64,000 nt of DNA, from positions 48,931 to 112,930 of the IMG/VR virus record IMGVR_UViG_3300005582_000001. One strand, given 5' to 3'. Made by a program: the position numbers and the translations under genes. Shown piece after piece: positions 1 through 7,351 of the stretch. The notes beneath the pieces are model-generated. The model was not told the DNA's origin. It did not search any database and was given only the letters and a program-made list of their open reading frames with translations. Each line of letters opens with the position of its first letter. Positions within the stretch are counted from its first letter, which is position 1. This stretch comes from a virus.

Positions 1-1381
1 CGTTGCCGCCGTCTCGCGGGACGGAGTGCGCGGCAGTCACCGGCCGCGACGTGATCGGCAACCCCGTCTGGTCGTCGAACCCACGCGCCACGTCGATCGC
101 CGAGACCGTCGGCACGGGATGCGTCTTCGCTGCCGCCATGTCGCGACGATAGGCCGCCACATGCTCGTCGCTGCCGAGCGCCTTGGCTTGGGCGGGTGTC
201 AGTTCATGCCCGCGCACCCCCGCCGCGTAGGCGTGATGCTGGCGAGCTTCCCGTCGTTCCCGAGATTCGTCCGACTCGTCGATCAGGTCTTCGACTTCCT
301 CGCCCAGCAGGCCGGGACAGCCCTTGTCGATCACCCCGTCGTCGTCCACATGCACGGATGAGCCGCCGACTTTCGTCCAGCCCGATTCCCCGTTGTCCGT
401 CGGGGCTTTCTTCTTTTTCCCGGCCTTTTCTTCTTCCTTGAGAACGTCGTGGTGCGTCCGCTTCTTGTCGATCAGGCGTCGAAACGGCTGCGTCGGCAGG
501 GTGTGCGACCGCCCGAATTCGACAGGACCGAACTCGTCATCGCGGGAGAAGGATTGCGTCTCGTGATCTTTCGCGGCACGCATGATGTCCCCGTAGTTGA
601 GTGGGTTGCCCGTCTCGGGGTTGGATGTGCCGTGCCAGCCCGTGATCGACTTCGCGCCAGACATCTGCGCGGCGAGAAGTCTTCGTCGATTCGAGGACTG
701 CATCACGCCGGGCTTACCATCCACGTCGTACACGCTGATCGGGGGCGGCTTGTGGCCATCCTTGAGCCAGTTGACGTAGGCCGTGACGGAGCCGCTTTTC
801 TTCATGTGGGCGCGTTCGTAATCCGCCGACTGCTCATGTTCGCTGCTATTGAGCTTTGAGGGATCGAACTCTCTCAGGAAATCCACATAGGCTTCGTTGG
901 TGTTACCCGTGGAGTGTCGAGGCCAGCCGATTCTCGCCGTCCCGAGTGGATGATCCTCGTAGTCAAGCGTCGGCCCCACGACATCGTGCATCTGGCTGCT
1001 GGGGGCGACATATCTGGCGCGCCGCGCCAGTTCGTCCGGATGCGTCTCCAGCACACTCTTGACGGCGGCGGGCGGGATGTTGAACCGCTGGGCAACAGCG
1101 TGATGCACCGGCGAGAACTCTTCGGCCTGTTCGTGAAACGCGAACTCCCCCTGCCCCGGCAGCGGCTTGGGCTTCTTCGCCTCCTCATCGGCGATTGACT
1201 CCAGCAGTGACGGCCGGGGAGCCACTGGCGTCTTCGGACGACCCGGCGACGGCGCGCGTGGGGCGGCACTCGCCCCAAACAGCGACTTCTGCCCCGGCAG
1301 TGCGCCTTGGGAGAACTCCACAGAATCGCCCGTACAGTTCTGAAAAACAGCGGCGAGGGCGTCGAGATCGAGGTGGCTCAT
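1..1381 (-). CDS. Partial polyvalent-style phage protein, cut by the left edge
   Basis: An open frame runs from an ATG at 1381 leftwards for about 460 codons with no stop, so the C-terminus lies outside the window. There is no signal peptide or membrane segment. Charged, low-complexity linkers alternate with short folded stretches, as in large phage polyvalent proteins. Residues about 28-36 read LPGQKSLFG; similar Q-x-x-[LM]-F pentads recur in the 2655-aa protein at 42838. Residues about 205-255 (PPPISVYDVDG, then SSNRRRLLAAQ) weakly resemble a ParB-like fold. FSRDDEFGPVEF parallels FSRSLDEIGPVEF in the next gene upstream, so the two are probably functional partners. The start lies six bases after the upstream stop. 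Function unknown. Confidence 0.75.
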   Translation of the reverse strand, partial: MSHLDLDALAAVFQNCTGDSVEFSQGALPGQKSLFGASAAPRAPSPGRPKTPVAPRPSLLESIADEEAKKPKPLPGQGEFAFHEQAEEFSPVHHAVAQRFNIPPAAVKSVLETHPDELARRARYVAPSSQMHDVVGPTLDYEDHPLGTARIGWPRHSTGNTNEAYVDFLREFDPSKLNSSEHEQSADYERAHMKKSGSVTAYVNWLKDGHKPPPISVYDVDGKPGVMQSSNRRRLLAAQMSGAKSITGWHGTSNPETGNPLNYGDIMRAAKDHETQSFSRDDEFGPVEFGRSHTLPTQPFRRLIDKKRTHHDVLKEEEKAGKKKKAPTDNGESGWTKVGGSSVHVDDDGVIDKGCPGLLGEEVEDLIDESDESRERREARQHHAYAAGVRGHELTPAQAKALGSDEHVAAYRRDMAAAKTHPVPTVSAIDVARGFDDQTGLPITSRPVTAAHSVPRDGGN

Positions 1382-1387
1382 CGGGTG

Positions 1388-2368
1388 TCAGTCCTGCTGG
1401 GTATCTTCTCGGAACCAGTCTTCAAGCGTCGCTGTGACATCGCCAACCGGCAGGATGATCTGGTTGGCTGATGTGGCCCACGAGAATCCGCCGCTGCTCG
1501 CGTTGTGACGCCTCTCTTCAGATTCGGGGACGTAATGGTCGGAGACGCGGAACCTGTGCCCCGTGTCGCGATTCTTGTAATAGCGGGAAGACCCGCTTTG
1601 GTTCTCCAATTCGTAGCCTCTAGCGACGAGCCAGCCGTTCGCCTCTTGCTGCTGCCGAGATAGCTTCTCGGATTCCCGCCGCTCTGCCTCGGCACCAATT
1701 AGCGCATTGCCCATTATGTGCCGATAGTGCATTCCAGCGCGGCCGGATTTCATGACCTCGTAGGCAGCTTCTTTGACGGGTCCGGTTGCGTTTTCCATGA
1801 CGTGCGAAAGTGCCGAGTCGCTCGCCGAGCGAAGCGATTCGGATGCTGCGGAGACTTTGTTTTTCCGCCCGCTCGCCAGCGAGGCGGCTTGATTGGCGGA
1901 ATCTAGGGCTGACGAAAACTCCCCCGCATTCTCCGGCTGCCCCCGTGGATGATCGGCTTCGTTCCACGCCGAGAACTCCACCGGCCCGATCTCGTCGAGG
2001 GAGCGAGAGAAGGACTGCGGAGTGGCGGGCTGCGTTCGGCTGAACTGGACGCAGCGCAAGTGACGCGCCGCTTCGTGTCGTTCACGGATGCCGTCCATGA
2101 GCGCCGAAATTCGCACCAAAGGATCATGGTCGCGACTGAACTGCCGCCCACCGTTCACGATCAGGCCGATCCGGTCGATCAGGTTCAATCGCTCCGGCGG
2201 CAGGACATCGGGATTCCGTCCGTTGTGCCAGACCGCCTTGTCGTAGGCGTGCATCTCGTTTCCGAGTTTCAGGTACGCCGCCTTCTGCTGCGGGTCATCG
2301 CGCGCAACCTCCCAGAGGGCTTCATAGTCCTCTCCATGAAAAATCGGATACGTGTCTTCGCCAGCCAT
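1388..2368 (-). CDS. Phage protein with E-x-x-HPRG motif, function unknown
   Basis: 326 aa from an ATG preceded by AAGGACGCAAA; a longer in-frame start at 2425 lacks a comparable ribosome site. The middle carries WNEADHPRGQPENAGEF. An aromatic-E-x-x-HPRG-x-x-G pattern of this kind is seen in phage head-morphogenesis and polyvalent proteins, and the 2655-aa protein here has a related WDEDLHPRGDHGKW. Alanine/serine-rich and helical central part, probably coiled. It is last but one in the leftward replication block, directly before the truncated polyvalent-style gene. I infer a virion or injected protein, but no enzymatic motif is visible. Confidence 0.8.
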   Translation of the reverse strand: MAGEDTYPIFHGEDYEALWEVARDDPQQKAAYLKLGNEMHAYDKAVWHNGRNPDVLPPERLNLIDRIGLIVNGGRQFSRDHDPLVRISALMDGIRERHEAARHLRCVQFSRTQPATPQSFSRSLDEIGPVEFSAWNEADHPRGQPENAGEFSSALDSANQAASLASGRKNKVSAASESLRSASDSALSHVMENATGPVKEAAYEVMKSGRAGMHYRHIMGNALIGAEAERRESEKLSRQQQEANGWLVARGYELENQSGSSRYYKNRDTGHRFRVSDHYVPESEERRHNASSGGFSWATSANQIILPVGDVTATLEDWFREDTQQD

Positions 2369-2434
2369 TTTGCGTCCTTGAGTTCGTGAATCTGGCAATT
2401 CTACCGCCGAGTCAGTCGCGATCAAACGCGGGAT

Positions 2435-2737
2435 TTAGTGCCGAATCTTCGCCTTCCGCTTCCGGACCTTCTTGGGCGGCACCACGGCATTGGGATCAAC
2501 CACCACCGGAATCATCGCCGTCCCCATCATGCGGCAGCAGGTCGGACACCAGCGCCACCCCGCCTCGCCCGTCTTGTCGTAGTGCTTCCCGTGATCCCCC
2601 AACGGGATGTAAGGCAGCATCTGCCCCGGCGTCGCCCCGCAGACCGTGTTCTGGATCCCGCTCCCCACGTAGTGGATCGGAGGGTTCGCGTCCGGGGTGA
2701 ACGCCGAATAGCAAAATGAATCATCGTCGCGTTCCAT
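2435..2737 (-). CDS. Small hypothetical protein with CPTCC cluster
   Basis: 100 aa from an ATG with AGGAA eight bases upstream; an in-frame start at 2770 is less well placed. The C-terminal half contains WCPTCC and an earlier single Cys, suggesting metal binding, and the tail is very basic (KKVRKRKAKIRH), which could contact nucleic acid. It lies between the DnaB-type helicase and the HPRG protein on the same strand. Not recognised as a named family. Confidence 0.7.
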   Translation of the reverse strand: MERDDDSFCYSAFTPDANPPIHYVGSGIQNTVCGATPGQMLPYIPLGDHGKHYDKTGEAGWRWCPTCCRMMGTAMIPVVVDPNAVVPPKKVRKRKAKIRH

Positions 2738-2797
2738 CGCCTGGTTCCTGTCTGTCGTTGAAAGTGCCAATAAAACGTCTTGAAAGTTCTGCTGTAA

Positions 2798-4132
2798 CTA
2801 CATGCCGCTCATGGCATCTTCTCGCTCGCGATCCAGCGTCTCCGCTCGCTGTCGAGCAAAGTTAATCTTCATCATCACCAAGTCTTCGCGGATGCCTCGG
2901 TTGCGGTTCTTGCGGCAGTAGATGCGATATTCGCTCGCGTCTTGGTAGGTGTCGTCGTAGCGCTTCGGCCAGAACGGCATCAGGACCACATCGGCATCCA
3001 TCCCCATCGCGGCCGAGTCGCGAATGTCGGCCAGTTGCGGAGTCGGGTCGGGGCGTTTGTCGATGTCGCGGTTCAGCTGCGCCAGCAAGATCACGCGAAT
3101 CCCATGCTTCATGGCGACCCCCTTCATGCGGGCGGATACGTCCGCAACCTTCTCCTGCTTGTTGAAACCTTCCCCGACCAGAATCTGGGCGTAGTCCACG
3201 CAGACCACCTTCACGCCGTGCTTTTTGACGGCTTCCGCGATCTCGCGCTCAGCGCGGCCGATCGTGTGGCACTTCTCCGTCACCCAGATCGGGGCCGAAT
3301 TGGCAAAGTGTTCCTTGGCTTCAAACCGGAGTTGCTTCGAGGACTTCATCCACTCGGAGTCAGGCATCGCCGAGACCATCGCCATCGTTCGTGACGCCAG
3401 CATCGCCGAGGCCATTTCCTCGGAGACGATCATGCCAGGGACGCCGTGAGAGGCCGCGGCGTGCAGCCACTGGAGGCCCAGCAGCGTCTTCCCGATGCTC
3501 GTCGAGGCGGCAATCACAATCAACTCGCCAGGGGCCGACCCGCGAATCAGCAGGTCGATGTCGCCGATCCCATCGTACAGCGACGGGCTGATGCCCGCCT
3601 CAAGATCGTCGATCATCTCATCGACCAATTCGGACAGGGGCCGGAGGCGGCGGACGGCCGTGTCTGATGCCATCTCCCCGAGTGACGCCGCCGCCTTGAG
3701 CGCGGCTTCCACAACCTCGCCCTCGTCGGAGGTGGCGTTGTAGGACGACTCGATCAGCTTGCGGCCGATCTCAATGGCCTTGCGCCTGTTCGACCGAGAC
3801 ACCACGACGCTCGCGTAGTAGGCCGCGTGGGCTGAGTGCGGGACGGTTTCGAGGATTTCCATCAGGTACTGCGGGCCACCCACTTCAGCCAGTGACCCGC
3901 GAGACTCCAGTTCCTGCGCCAGCATCACGACATCCACAGCGGAGTCGGACTCAGACAGGGACACGATCGCCGAGTAGATCGCGCCGTGAGTGTCGGCGTA
4001 GAAGTCCGCCGCCTGAATCAGCGGCTGCACCTCGGCAAGCCTGTTCGGATCGAGCATCAGTGCCCCGAGCAGGCTGCGCTCGGCGGTCAGGTCTTGCGGG
4101 GGTAGTCGGCAGTCGTTCGGTTTCATGTTCAA
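2798..4132 (-). CDS. dnaB: Replicative DNA helicase, DnaB family
   Basis: 444 aa, the usual length for phage DnaB-type helicases. The N-terminal domain starts with LPPQDLTAERSLLGALMLD, the hallmark of the primase-interacting DnaB N domain. Walker A is AASTSIGKT at about 208-216 (Ser-Ile replace the more usual Gly/Val-Gly before GKT), and Walker B is VVCVDYAQIL at about 309-318. RDSAAMGMDADVVL is the C-terminal arginine/sensor region. The protein unwinds the phage replication fork. It follows the initiator directly: a TTG at 4132 overlaps the initiator stop, with an ATG two codons later as alternative start. The pair forms an initiator-helicase unit like lambda O-P or phi80-type modules. Confidence 0.95.
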   Translation of the reverse strand: MNMKPNDCRLPPQDLTAERSLLGALMLDPNRLAEVQPLIQAADFYADTHGAIYSAIVSLSESDSAVDVVMLAQELESRGSLAEVGGPQYLMEILETVPHSAHAAYYASVVVSRSNRRKAIEIGRKLIESSYNATSDEGEVVEAALKAAASLGEMASDTAVRRLRPLSELVDEMIDDLEAGISPSLYDGIGDIDLLIRGSAPGELIVIAASTSIGKTLLGLQWLHAAASHGVPGMIVSEEMASAMLASRTMAMVSAMPDSEWMKSSKQLRFEAKEHFANSAPIWVTEKCHTIGRAEREIAEAVKKHGVKVVCVDYAQILVGEGFNKQEKVADVSARMKGVAMKHGIRVILLAQLNRDIDKRPDPTPQLADIRDSAAMGMDADVVLMPFWPKRYDDTYQDASEYRIYCRKNRNRGIREDLVMMKINFARQRAETLDREREDAMSGM

Positions 4133-5193
4133 AATGGGGCGTCCTGTGAGAGTTGGGCGAGAAGTTCATCACCAAGATTCAAGTGCGGTCGTGCTGGAGT
4201 CAGTGGCGGATTTTCCGTCGTGCGCCGCGTTTGGAGTACCTTCGATGGGTCGGGCGCGGAGACTCGCGGCTTGGGGGGATGGCCAGACAGACCACGCGAC
4301 TTTTCCCACACATCGACGCCCCACTCGGCCGGGTCTTCTGCGTATCCCCCGGACTTCAGCCACGCCGCAGGTGCCGGAATTCCTGTTCTGGGAGAAGTCG
4401 CGACAAACTTGGACGCCCCGTATTCCGCTGCCTTGGCCAACAGGTGATCTACGCACCGTTGATCGTCCCAGCCGTGCCTGTCGCGGAGATTGACCATCTC
4501 GACTTCCAGTGCCTCATCAACGTCATTCGGCTTAACTTTCTTCGGATACGCTGCGATGAACTGATCGACCCATTTGTTCAGTGGAGTCATGAGCATCAGT
4601 CGGTCAGCTTTCGCCTGGTCTTCCTTCGATAGCCCCACCGGAAGGGATCGCCACTCGGAACCGTCATGAGCGGCTGGGTCATGGCCTTTCAGAATCGAAG
4701 ATGCAGGGAGAGAGAAATCTTCTTTTTCTTTCTTTGAAGCTGATTCTGATTCTGAAGCTGCTTCTGATGTACTGACAGTGCTGACATTCTCTGACATTCT
4801 CTGACATTCTCTGACATCCTCTGACGCTTTCTTTCGTTCTCTCGTCTGTCGCTGATGTTCGGCGTTCTTGATCTTTCTGTCTTCCGCGTCAAGTTTTTCG
4901 CGGTATTTTCCGTGGTTCAGCAGGCACCAGCCACCATCGACGGCCTTGATGCGTCGGCCATCAAAGTCCTTGGTGCGCGAGTATTTGTCGGGGGACAGCA
5001 GGCGATTCAAGCTCTCCTCGGTTTCCTCAATTGTTAGCCGCGCGATGGTAGCGAGGCCCGGAATCGACGACTGGACCTCTCCGTACTTGTCCGCCATCGC
5101 GAGCATCGTGATCCAGAGGACTTTGGTTTCCTTCGACTCGCCCCAGATCGTGGAAGCGAGAATTGAACCAAACAGCTTCGTGTAACCGTTCAT
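4129..5193 (-). CDS. Replication initiator / helicase-loader-like protein
   Basis: 354 aa. The N-terminal 110 residues (MNGYTKLFGSILASTIWG, then LTIEETEESLNRLL) look like the winged-helix domain of phage replication initiators of the O/DnaD-like kind. A Ser/Glu/Lys-rich linker follows at about 115-160, then a helical C-terminal domain. It sits immediately upstream of dnaB and overlaps it, which fits a loader or initiator role. The linker is encoded by four tandem 10-bp repeats next to a pyrimidine-rich AT-rich tract, an arrangement like the lambda origin inside gene O. Family assignment is from context and fold pattern, not from a definite signature. Confidence 0.8.
   Translation of the reverse strand: MNGYTKLFGSILASTIWGESKETKVLWITMLAMADKYGEVQSSIPGLATIARLTIEETEESLNRLLSPDKYSRTKDFDGRRIKAVDGGWCLLNHGKYREKLDAEDRKIKNAEHQRQTRERKKASEDVRECQRMSENVSTVSTSEAASESESASKKEKEDFSLPASSILKGHDPAAHDGSEWRSLPVGLSKEDQAKADRLMLMTPLNKWVDQFIAAYPKKVKPNDVDEALEVEMVNLRDRHGWDDQRCVDHLLAKAAEYGASKFVATSPRTGIPAPAAWLKSGGYAEDPAEWGVDVWEKSRGLSGHPPKPRVSAPDPSKVLQTRRTTENPPLTPARPHLNLGDELLAQLSQDAPF
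4711..4780. other. AT-rich, pyrimidine-biased tract inside the initiator gene
   Basis: On the plus strand this is a CT/AT-rich run (AAATCTTCTTTTTCTTTC and following TTCTGAT repeats) unlike the GC-rich surroundings. It directly abuts the four decamers at 4781 on the side facing dnaB. I read it as a possible DNA-unwinding element of an origin; the evidence is composition and position only. Confidence 0.4.
4781..4826. repeat. Four tandem 10-bp iteron-like repeats inside the initiator gene
   Basis: Three perfect copies of CTGACATTCT followed by CTGACATCCT and a partial CTGACG, all in register at 10 bp, one helical turn. The unit is not a multiple of three, so it is not explained by a repeated peptide. 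The core CTGACAT recurs, inverted, in the three decamers upstream of the same gene and in the 25.2 kb control region. Candidate initiator binding sites. Confidence 0.6.
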
Positions 5194-5210
5194 GTGAACC
5201 GCTCCGTCAG

Positions 5211-5240
5211 GTGATGTCAGGTGATGTCAGGTGATGTCAG
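5211..5240. repeat. Three tandem 10-bp repeats upstream of the initiator gene
   Basis: GTGATGTCAG occurs three times without gap, preceded by a partial copy (CCGTCAG). Its complement, CTGACATCAC, shares CTGACAT with the repeats inside the gene. The block lies between the leader terminator at 5279 and the ATG at 5193, where a bound protein could act as autorepressor or origin element. Confidence 0.6.
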
Positions 5241-5278
5241 GTTTTTTCGTGACGCCCAACGAGTCTGGCCCGCGCGTG

Positions 5279-5324
5279 AAAAAAGCGTCGCGAAAGCGCC
5301 CCTACCACAGGACTTTCGCGACGC
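5279..5324 (-). terminator. Strong intrinsic terminator in the initiator leader
   Basis: On the minus strand GCGTCGCGAAAG and CTTTCGCGACGC form a perfect 12-bp stem with a 16-nt loop, followed at once by six U. This would stop transcription arriving from the genes to the right, before the initiator start at 5193. Confidence 0.85.
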
Positions 5325-5398
5325 CACCAAGCCCCCAAAGGGGAACCTGAATTGAATTTGCTCGCCGCTCGCCGTGGTAGGGCTACGCGACATTTGTT
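5279..5398 (-). ncRNA. Attenuator-like leader or small RNA ahead of the initiator
   Basis: Between a probable start point near 5398 and the terminator at 5279 the RNA holds CCCTACCAC (5382-5374), perfectly complementary to GTGGTAGGG in the terminator loop (5308-5300), and GTCGCG (5391-5386), complementary to CGCGAC (5292-5287) in the terminator's 3' arm. The long-range pairing and the terminator's 3' arm are mutually exclusive, the geometry of a transcription attenuator. The same sequence could instead be a short regulatory RNA. There is no convincing ORF in it. Confidence 0.5.
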
Positions 5399-5404
5399 TT
5401 TGCC

Positions 5405-5432
5405 ATCCTATCAACCGACTCGGAAGAATCAA
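5405..5432 (-). promoter_or_regulatory. Possible sigma70-type promoter for the initiator leader
   Basis: TTGATT (5432-5427), a 16-bp spacer and TAGGAT (5410-5405) on the minus strand, just after the stop of the upstream gene at 5457. Each hexamer matches four or five consensus positions. The predicted start falls just before the segment that pairs with the terminator. Confidence 0.4.
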
Positions 5433-5456
5433 GAACTTCCTTGAATCTTCTGAAAG

Positions 5457-5732
5457 CTAAGGGGCAGCGACCGGTTCCTTGGCGACACTCAACCGCGCCG
5501 CCTGCTGCTCGGCCTCATCCGCCCAATCCATCAAGTGCCCGGCGAGCTTCCGCGCCACCTTCGGGCCAAGCGAGAACCTCAAGGTCTCACACCGCTCGAT
5601 CTGCGCGGTCCCGGCCCCCACAAACTCGACTTGCCGCTCGTAGACCGACAGCACCGCCTCGATCTCGGGGACGATCTCGCCCTCGACCAAGTTGTGCCGG
5701 ATGTTTCTTGCCGTCGAAAATAGCTCTTTCAT
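5457..5732 (-). CDS. Hypothetical helical protein
   Basis: 91 aa beginning MKELFSTARNIRHNLVEGEI, nearly all helix with many Glu/Ala. No motif recognised and no membrane segment. The ribosome site is weak (GGAG twelve bases upstream). It is the last gene before the terminator at 5279, so it closes a leftward transcription unit. Confidence 0.7.
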   Translation of the reverse strand: MKELFSTARNIRHNLVEGEIVPEIEAVLSVYERQVEFVGAGTAQIERCETLRFSLGPKVARKLAGHLMDWADEAEQQAARLSVAKEPVAAP

Positions 5733-5765
5733 CGGAAGTTTTGCTCCGGACCTCTTGCGAGGCGT

Positions 5766-6020
5766 TCAGGGATTGCAACACACGTCGTGGAAGGCATCTG
5801 CCGTTTCGGCCAAGCTGCTTTGACTAATAAGGTTCCCCGACTCCATCAGCATCTTAGACAGATAAGCCATGTCTATTGCTATACACTCATTAACATCACG
5901 AGACCCCTGGCCCGACTCCCAGTGCGAGCGTTTCTCTATCGAGACCTCTTCTCGATCACCAATGGTTCCGTCGGCGTCTGATTCGATCGTCACACTGATC
6001 TTCCATCGCTGCTTTGCCAT
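5766..6020 (-). CDS. Hypothetical protein
   Basis: 84 aa from the ATG at 6020, which overlaps the upstream stop as TGATG, showing coupled translation; a longer in-frame start at 6203 would lie inside the upstream gene. MAKQRWKISVTIESDADG suggests a beta-strand N-terminus, followed by a helical half ending in paired Cys (VCCNP). Not recognised. Confidence 0.7.
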   Translation of the reverse strand: MAKQRWKISVTIESDADGTIGDREEVSIEKRSHWESGQGSRDVNECIAIDMAYLSKMLMESGNLISQSSLAETADAFHDVCCNP

Positions 6021-6448
6021 CAACCTTGCCCCCCTGTCTCTTTCTTTGTTTCGAGGACGTAAGCCTTGCTCTCCTCGTCCCACACAATCCCCGGATACTG
6101 GAGTTCCTCCTGCAACGCCCGCCACAGCACCTTGGCGTGGTTCGAGCCTTTCGCGTTGAGCCTCTTCAGCAACTCCGTGATGTCGCTGACTCCGTAATCC
6201 CACAACCTCGGCACGGTGACGACTCTCAGATGTCCGCTCCCGGCTTTTTTCAACGCAATGTTTAACATTTCAGAGAACTCATACTCCCCAGCCTTGCCGA
6301 CGACGCACATATCGCGGCCGCTGTCCACGATGCCCGCTGCCTGCGGATTCAGATACTCAATTACGACTTCCCCGAACTCGTTGATCTTCCAAAGGAAGCA
6401 TGTCACACCCGTCTTAGGGGCTTCAAAGATCGAGTCATAAAACGACAT
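6020..6448 (-). CDS. Hypothetical protein
   Basis: 142 aa from the ATG at 6448 with AAGGTG about nine bases upstream; the in-frame start at 6481 has no ribosome site. The sequence mixes beta strands (GVTCFLWKINEFGEVVIEYL) with a helical C-terminal half. It is translationally coupled to the 84-aa gene downstream. Not recognised. Confidence 0.75.
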   Translation of the reverse strand: MSFYDSIFEAPKTGVTCFLWKINEFGEVVIEYLNPQAAGIVDSGRDMCVVGKAGEYEFSEMLNIALKKAGSGHLRVVTVPRLWDYGVSDITELLKRLNAKGSNHAKVLWRALQEELQYPGIVWDEESKAYVLETKKETGGQG

Positions 6449-6514
6449 CTGTATACACCTTTTTATAACGTGTGCCCGCAATTACTTTTATGCACCGACA
6501 AACCTCACGCCCAC

Positions 6515-6571
6515 TACTACGCCAATCCCCATTTCAGGTTCAAGCGAAATCGTCATCGCCGAAGAGATTGC
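6515..6571 (-). repeat. Diverged copy of the 3' end of the 6971 gene
   Basis: TACTACGCCAATCCCCATT is identical to 6943-6961. After a diverged stretch, the minus strand again encodes NLFGDDDF followed by one Ala and a stop, as at the end of the 126-aa gene (NLFGDDDF, stop). No gene body is attached here. The 112-aa gene at 6577 is thus bracketed by two direct copies. Confidence 0.65.
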
Positions 6572-6576
6572 AACAA

Positions 6577-6915
6577 CTAGCGGGACCAGTCGTACTCGCC
6601 ACTATTTACCCAGCCCAGCTTTTCCATCGCCGCCGTGAACGACTCCAGACCCTCATCGACCCAGTCCATCGCACTCAGCTTGCAGACCACGGCCGACATA
6701 TGCTCGTGCCAAGAATACTCCATGATTGTGAAGTCCAGAAAATTGAAGTCTGCGACTCCTTCAACCGTGTCAATCGGGAACACGCTCGAACCAACCGGCA
6801 ACAGCACCGGCATCGCCACGAGTTTCACGAAGTCTTCGCACCATTGATGATCTGCGTTGTCTGAGCAGCGCATCATCAGCAGTACCGGTGCCGCGATAAC
6901 TGTTGGAAATCCCAT
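6577..6915 (-). CDS. Hypothetical protein, bracketed by direct repeats
   Basis: 112 aa from the ATG at 6915, chosen because AAAGGAGA sits eight bases upstream; an in-frame start at 6960 lies in the repeat. MGFPTVIAAPVLLMMRCSDN and GSSVFPIDTVEGV suggest an alpha/beta protein with a hydrophobic N-terminus but not a clear signal peptide. The stop abuts the orphan NLFGDDDF copy at 6515. It may be an inserted cassette. Not recognised. Confidence 0.7.
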   Translation of the reverse strand: MGFPTVIAAPVLLMMRCSDNADHQWCEDFVKLVAMPVLLPVGSSVFPIDTVEGVADFNFLDFTIMEYSWHEHMSAVVCKLSAMDWVDEGLESFTAAMEKLGWVNSGEYDWSR

Positions 6916-6942
6916 TGTCGTCTCCTTTAGTGTGCGAAAGGT

Positions 6943-6999
6943 TACTACGCCAATCCCCATTCAATGTTAATCAGAAATCGTCGTCGCCAAAAAGATTCC
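6943..6999 (-). repeat. Direct repeat partner at the 3' end of the 126-aa gene
   Basis: Second copy of the element at 6515-6571: identical first 19 bases, then the AATCTTTTTGGCGA-type stretch encoding NLFGDDDF. It contains the real stop of the 6971 gene and the spacer before the 112-aa gene. Confidence 0.65.
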
Positions 7000-7351
7000 C
7001 CGACATCGCCAGCCGCTTGGCCTTCAGGGTGATTTTCTTCTGCGGAGGAGTCGCGATCACCACTGGGGTTAGCGGCGGCAGGCCGACGGCGGCTCGCCCG
7101 GCGTCAGTCAGCGTGAAGGACAAGGTGCCGGATTTCGTGGTTGCCACGAAATCGCCCCGTTCGGCATCCGTTGGTTCCGGCATATCCGGCACCCACACGA
7201 AGCCCATCCGATAGGCGTCATTCACCAGCGGGAGGATGCGCGCGTCGTGGTACGAGCCATAGAGATCATGGCAAATCGTGGCCACCGAGTTGCAGTCCTC
7301 GAAGCTGACAAGGAAGCGTCGCAAGGTTTCGTTTATTGAGTAGCCAGCCAT
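6971..7351 (-). CDS. Winged-helix-like small protein with acidic aromatic tail
   Basis: 126 aa from the ATG at 7351, which overlaps the end of the methyltransferase gene and has GAGG six bases upstream. The central part (DAYRMGFVWVPDMPEPTDAERGD, beyond it TLSFTLTDAGRAAVGL) looks like a winged helix with a closing FTLTDAGRAAV segment typical of such domains. The last residues are GNLFGDDDF; an acidic run ending in Phe resembles the partner-binding C-terminal tip of SSB. Function unknown. Confidence 0.7.
   Translation of the reverse strand: MAGYSINETLRRFLVSFEDCNSVATICHDLYGSYHDARILPLVNDAYRMGFVWVPDMPEPTDAERGDFVATTKSGTLSFTLTDAGRAAVGLPPLTPVVIATPPQKKITLKAKRLAMSGNLFGDDDF

Noticed and set aside
5217-5432. 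Minus-strand 71-aa frame upstream of the initiator
   Set aside because: It runs through the terminator stem and the decamer repeats, has no ribosome site, and its composition is that of non-coding sequence.
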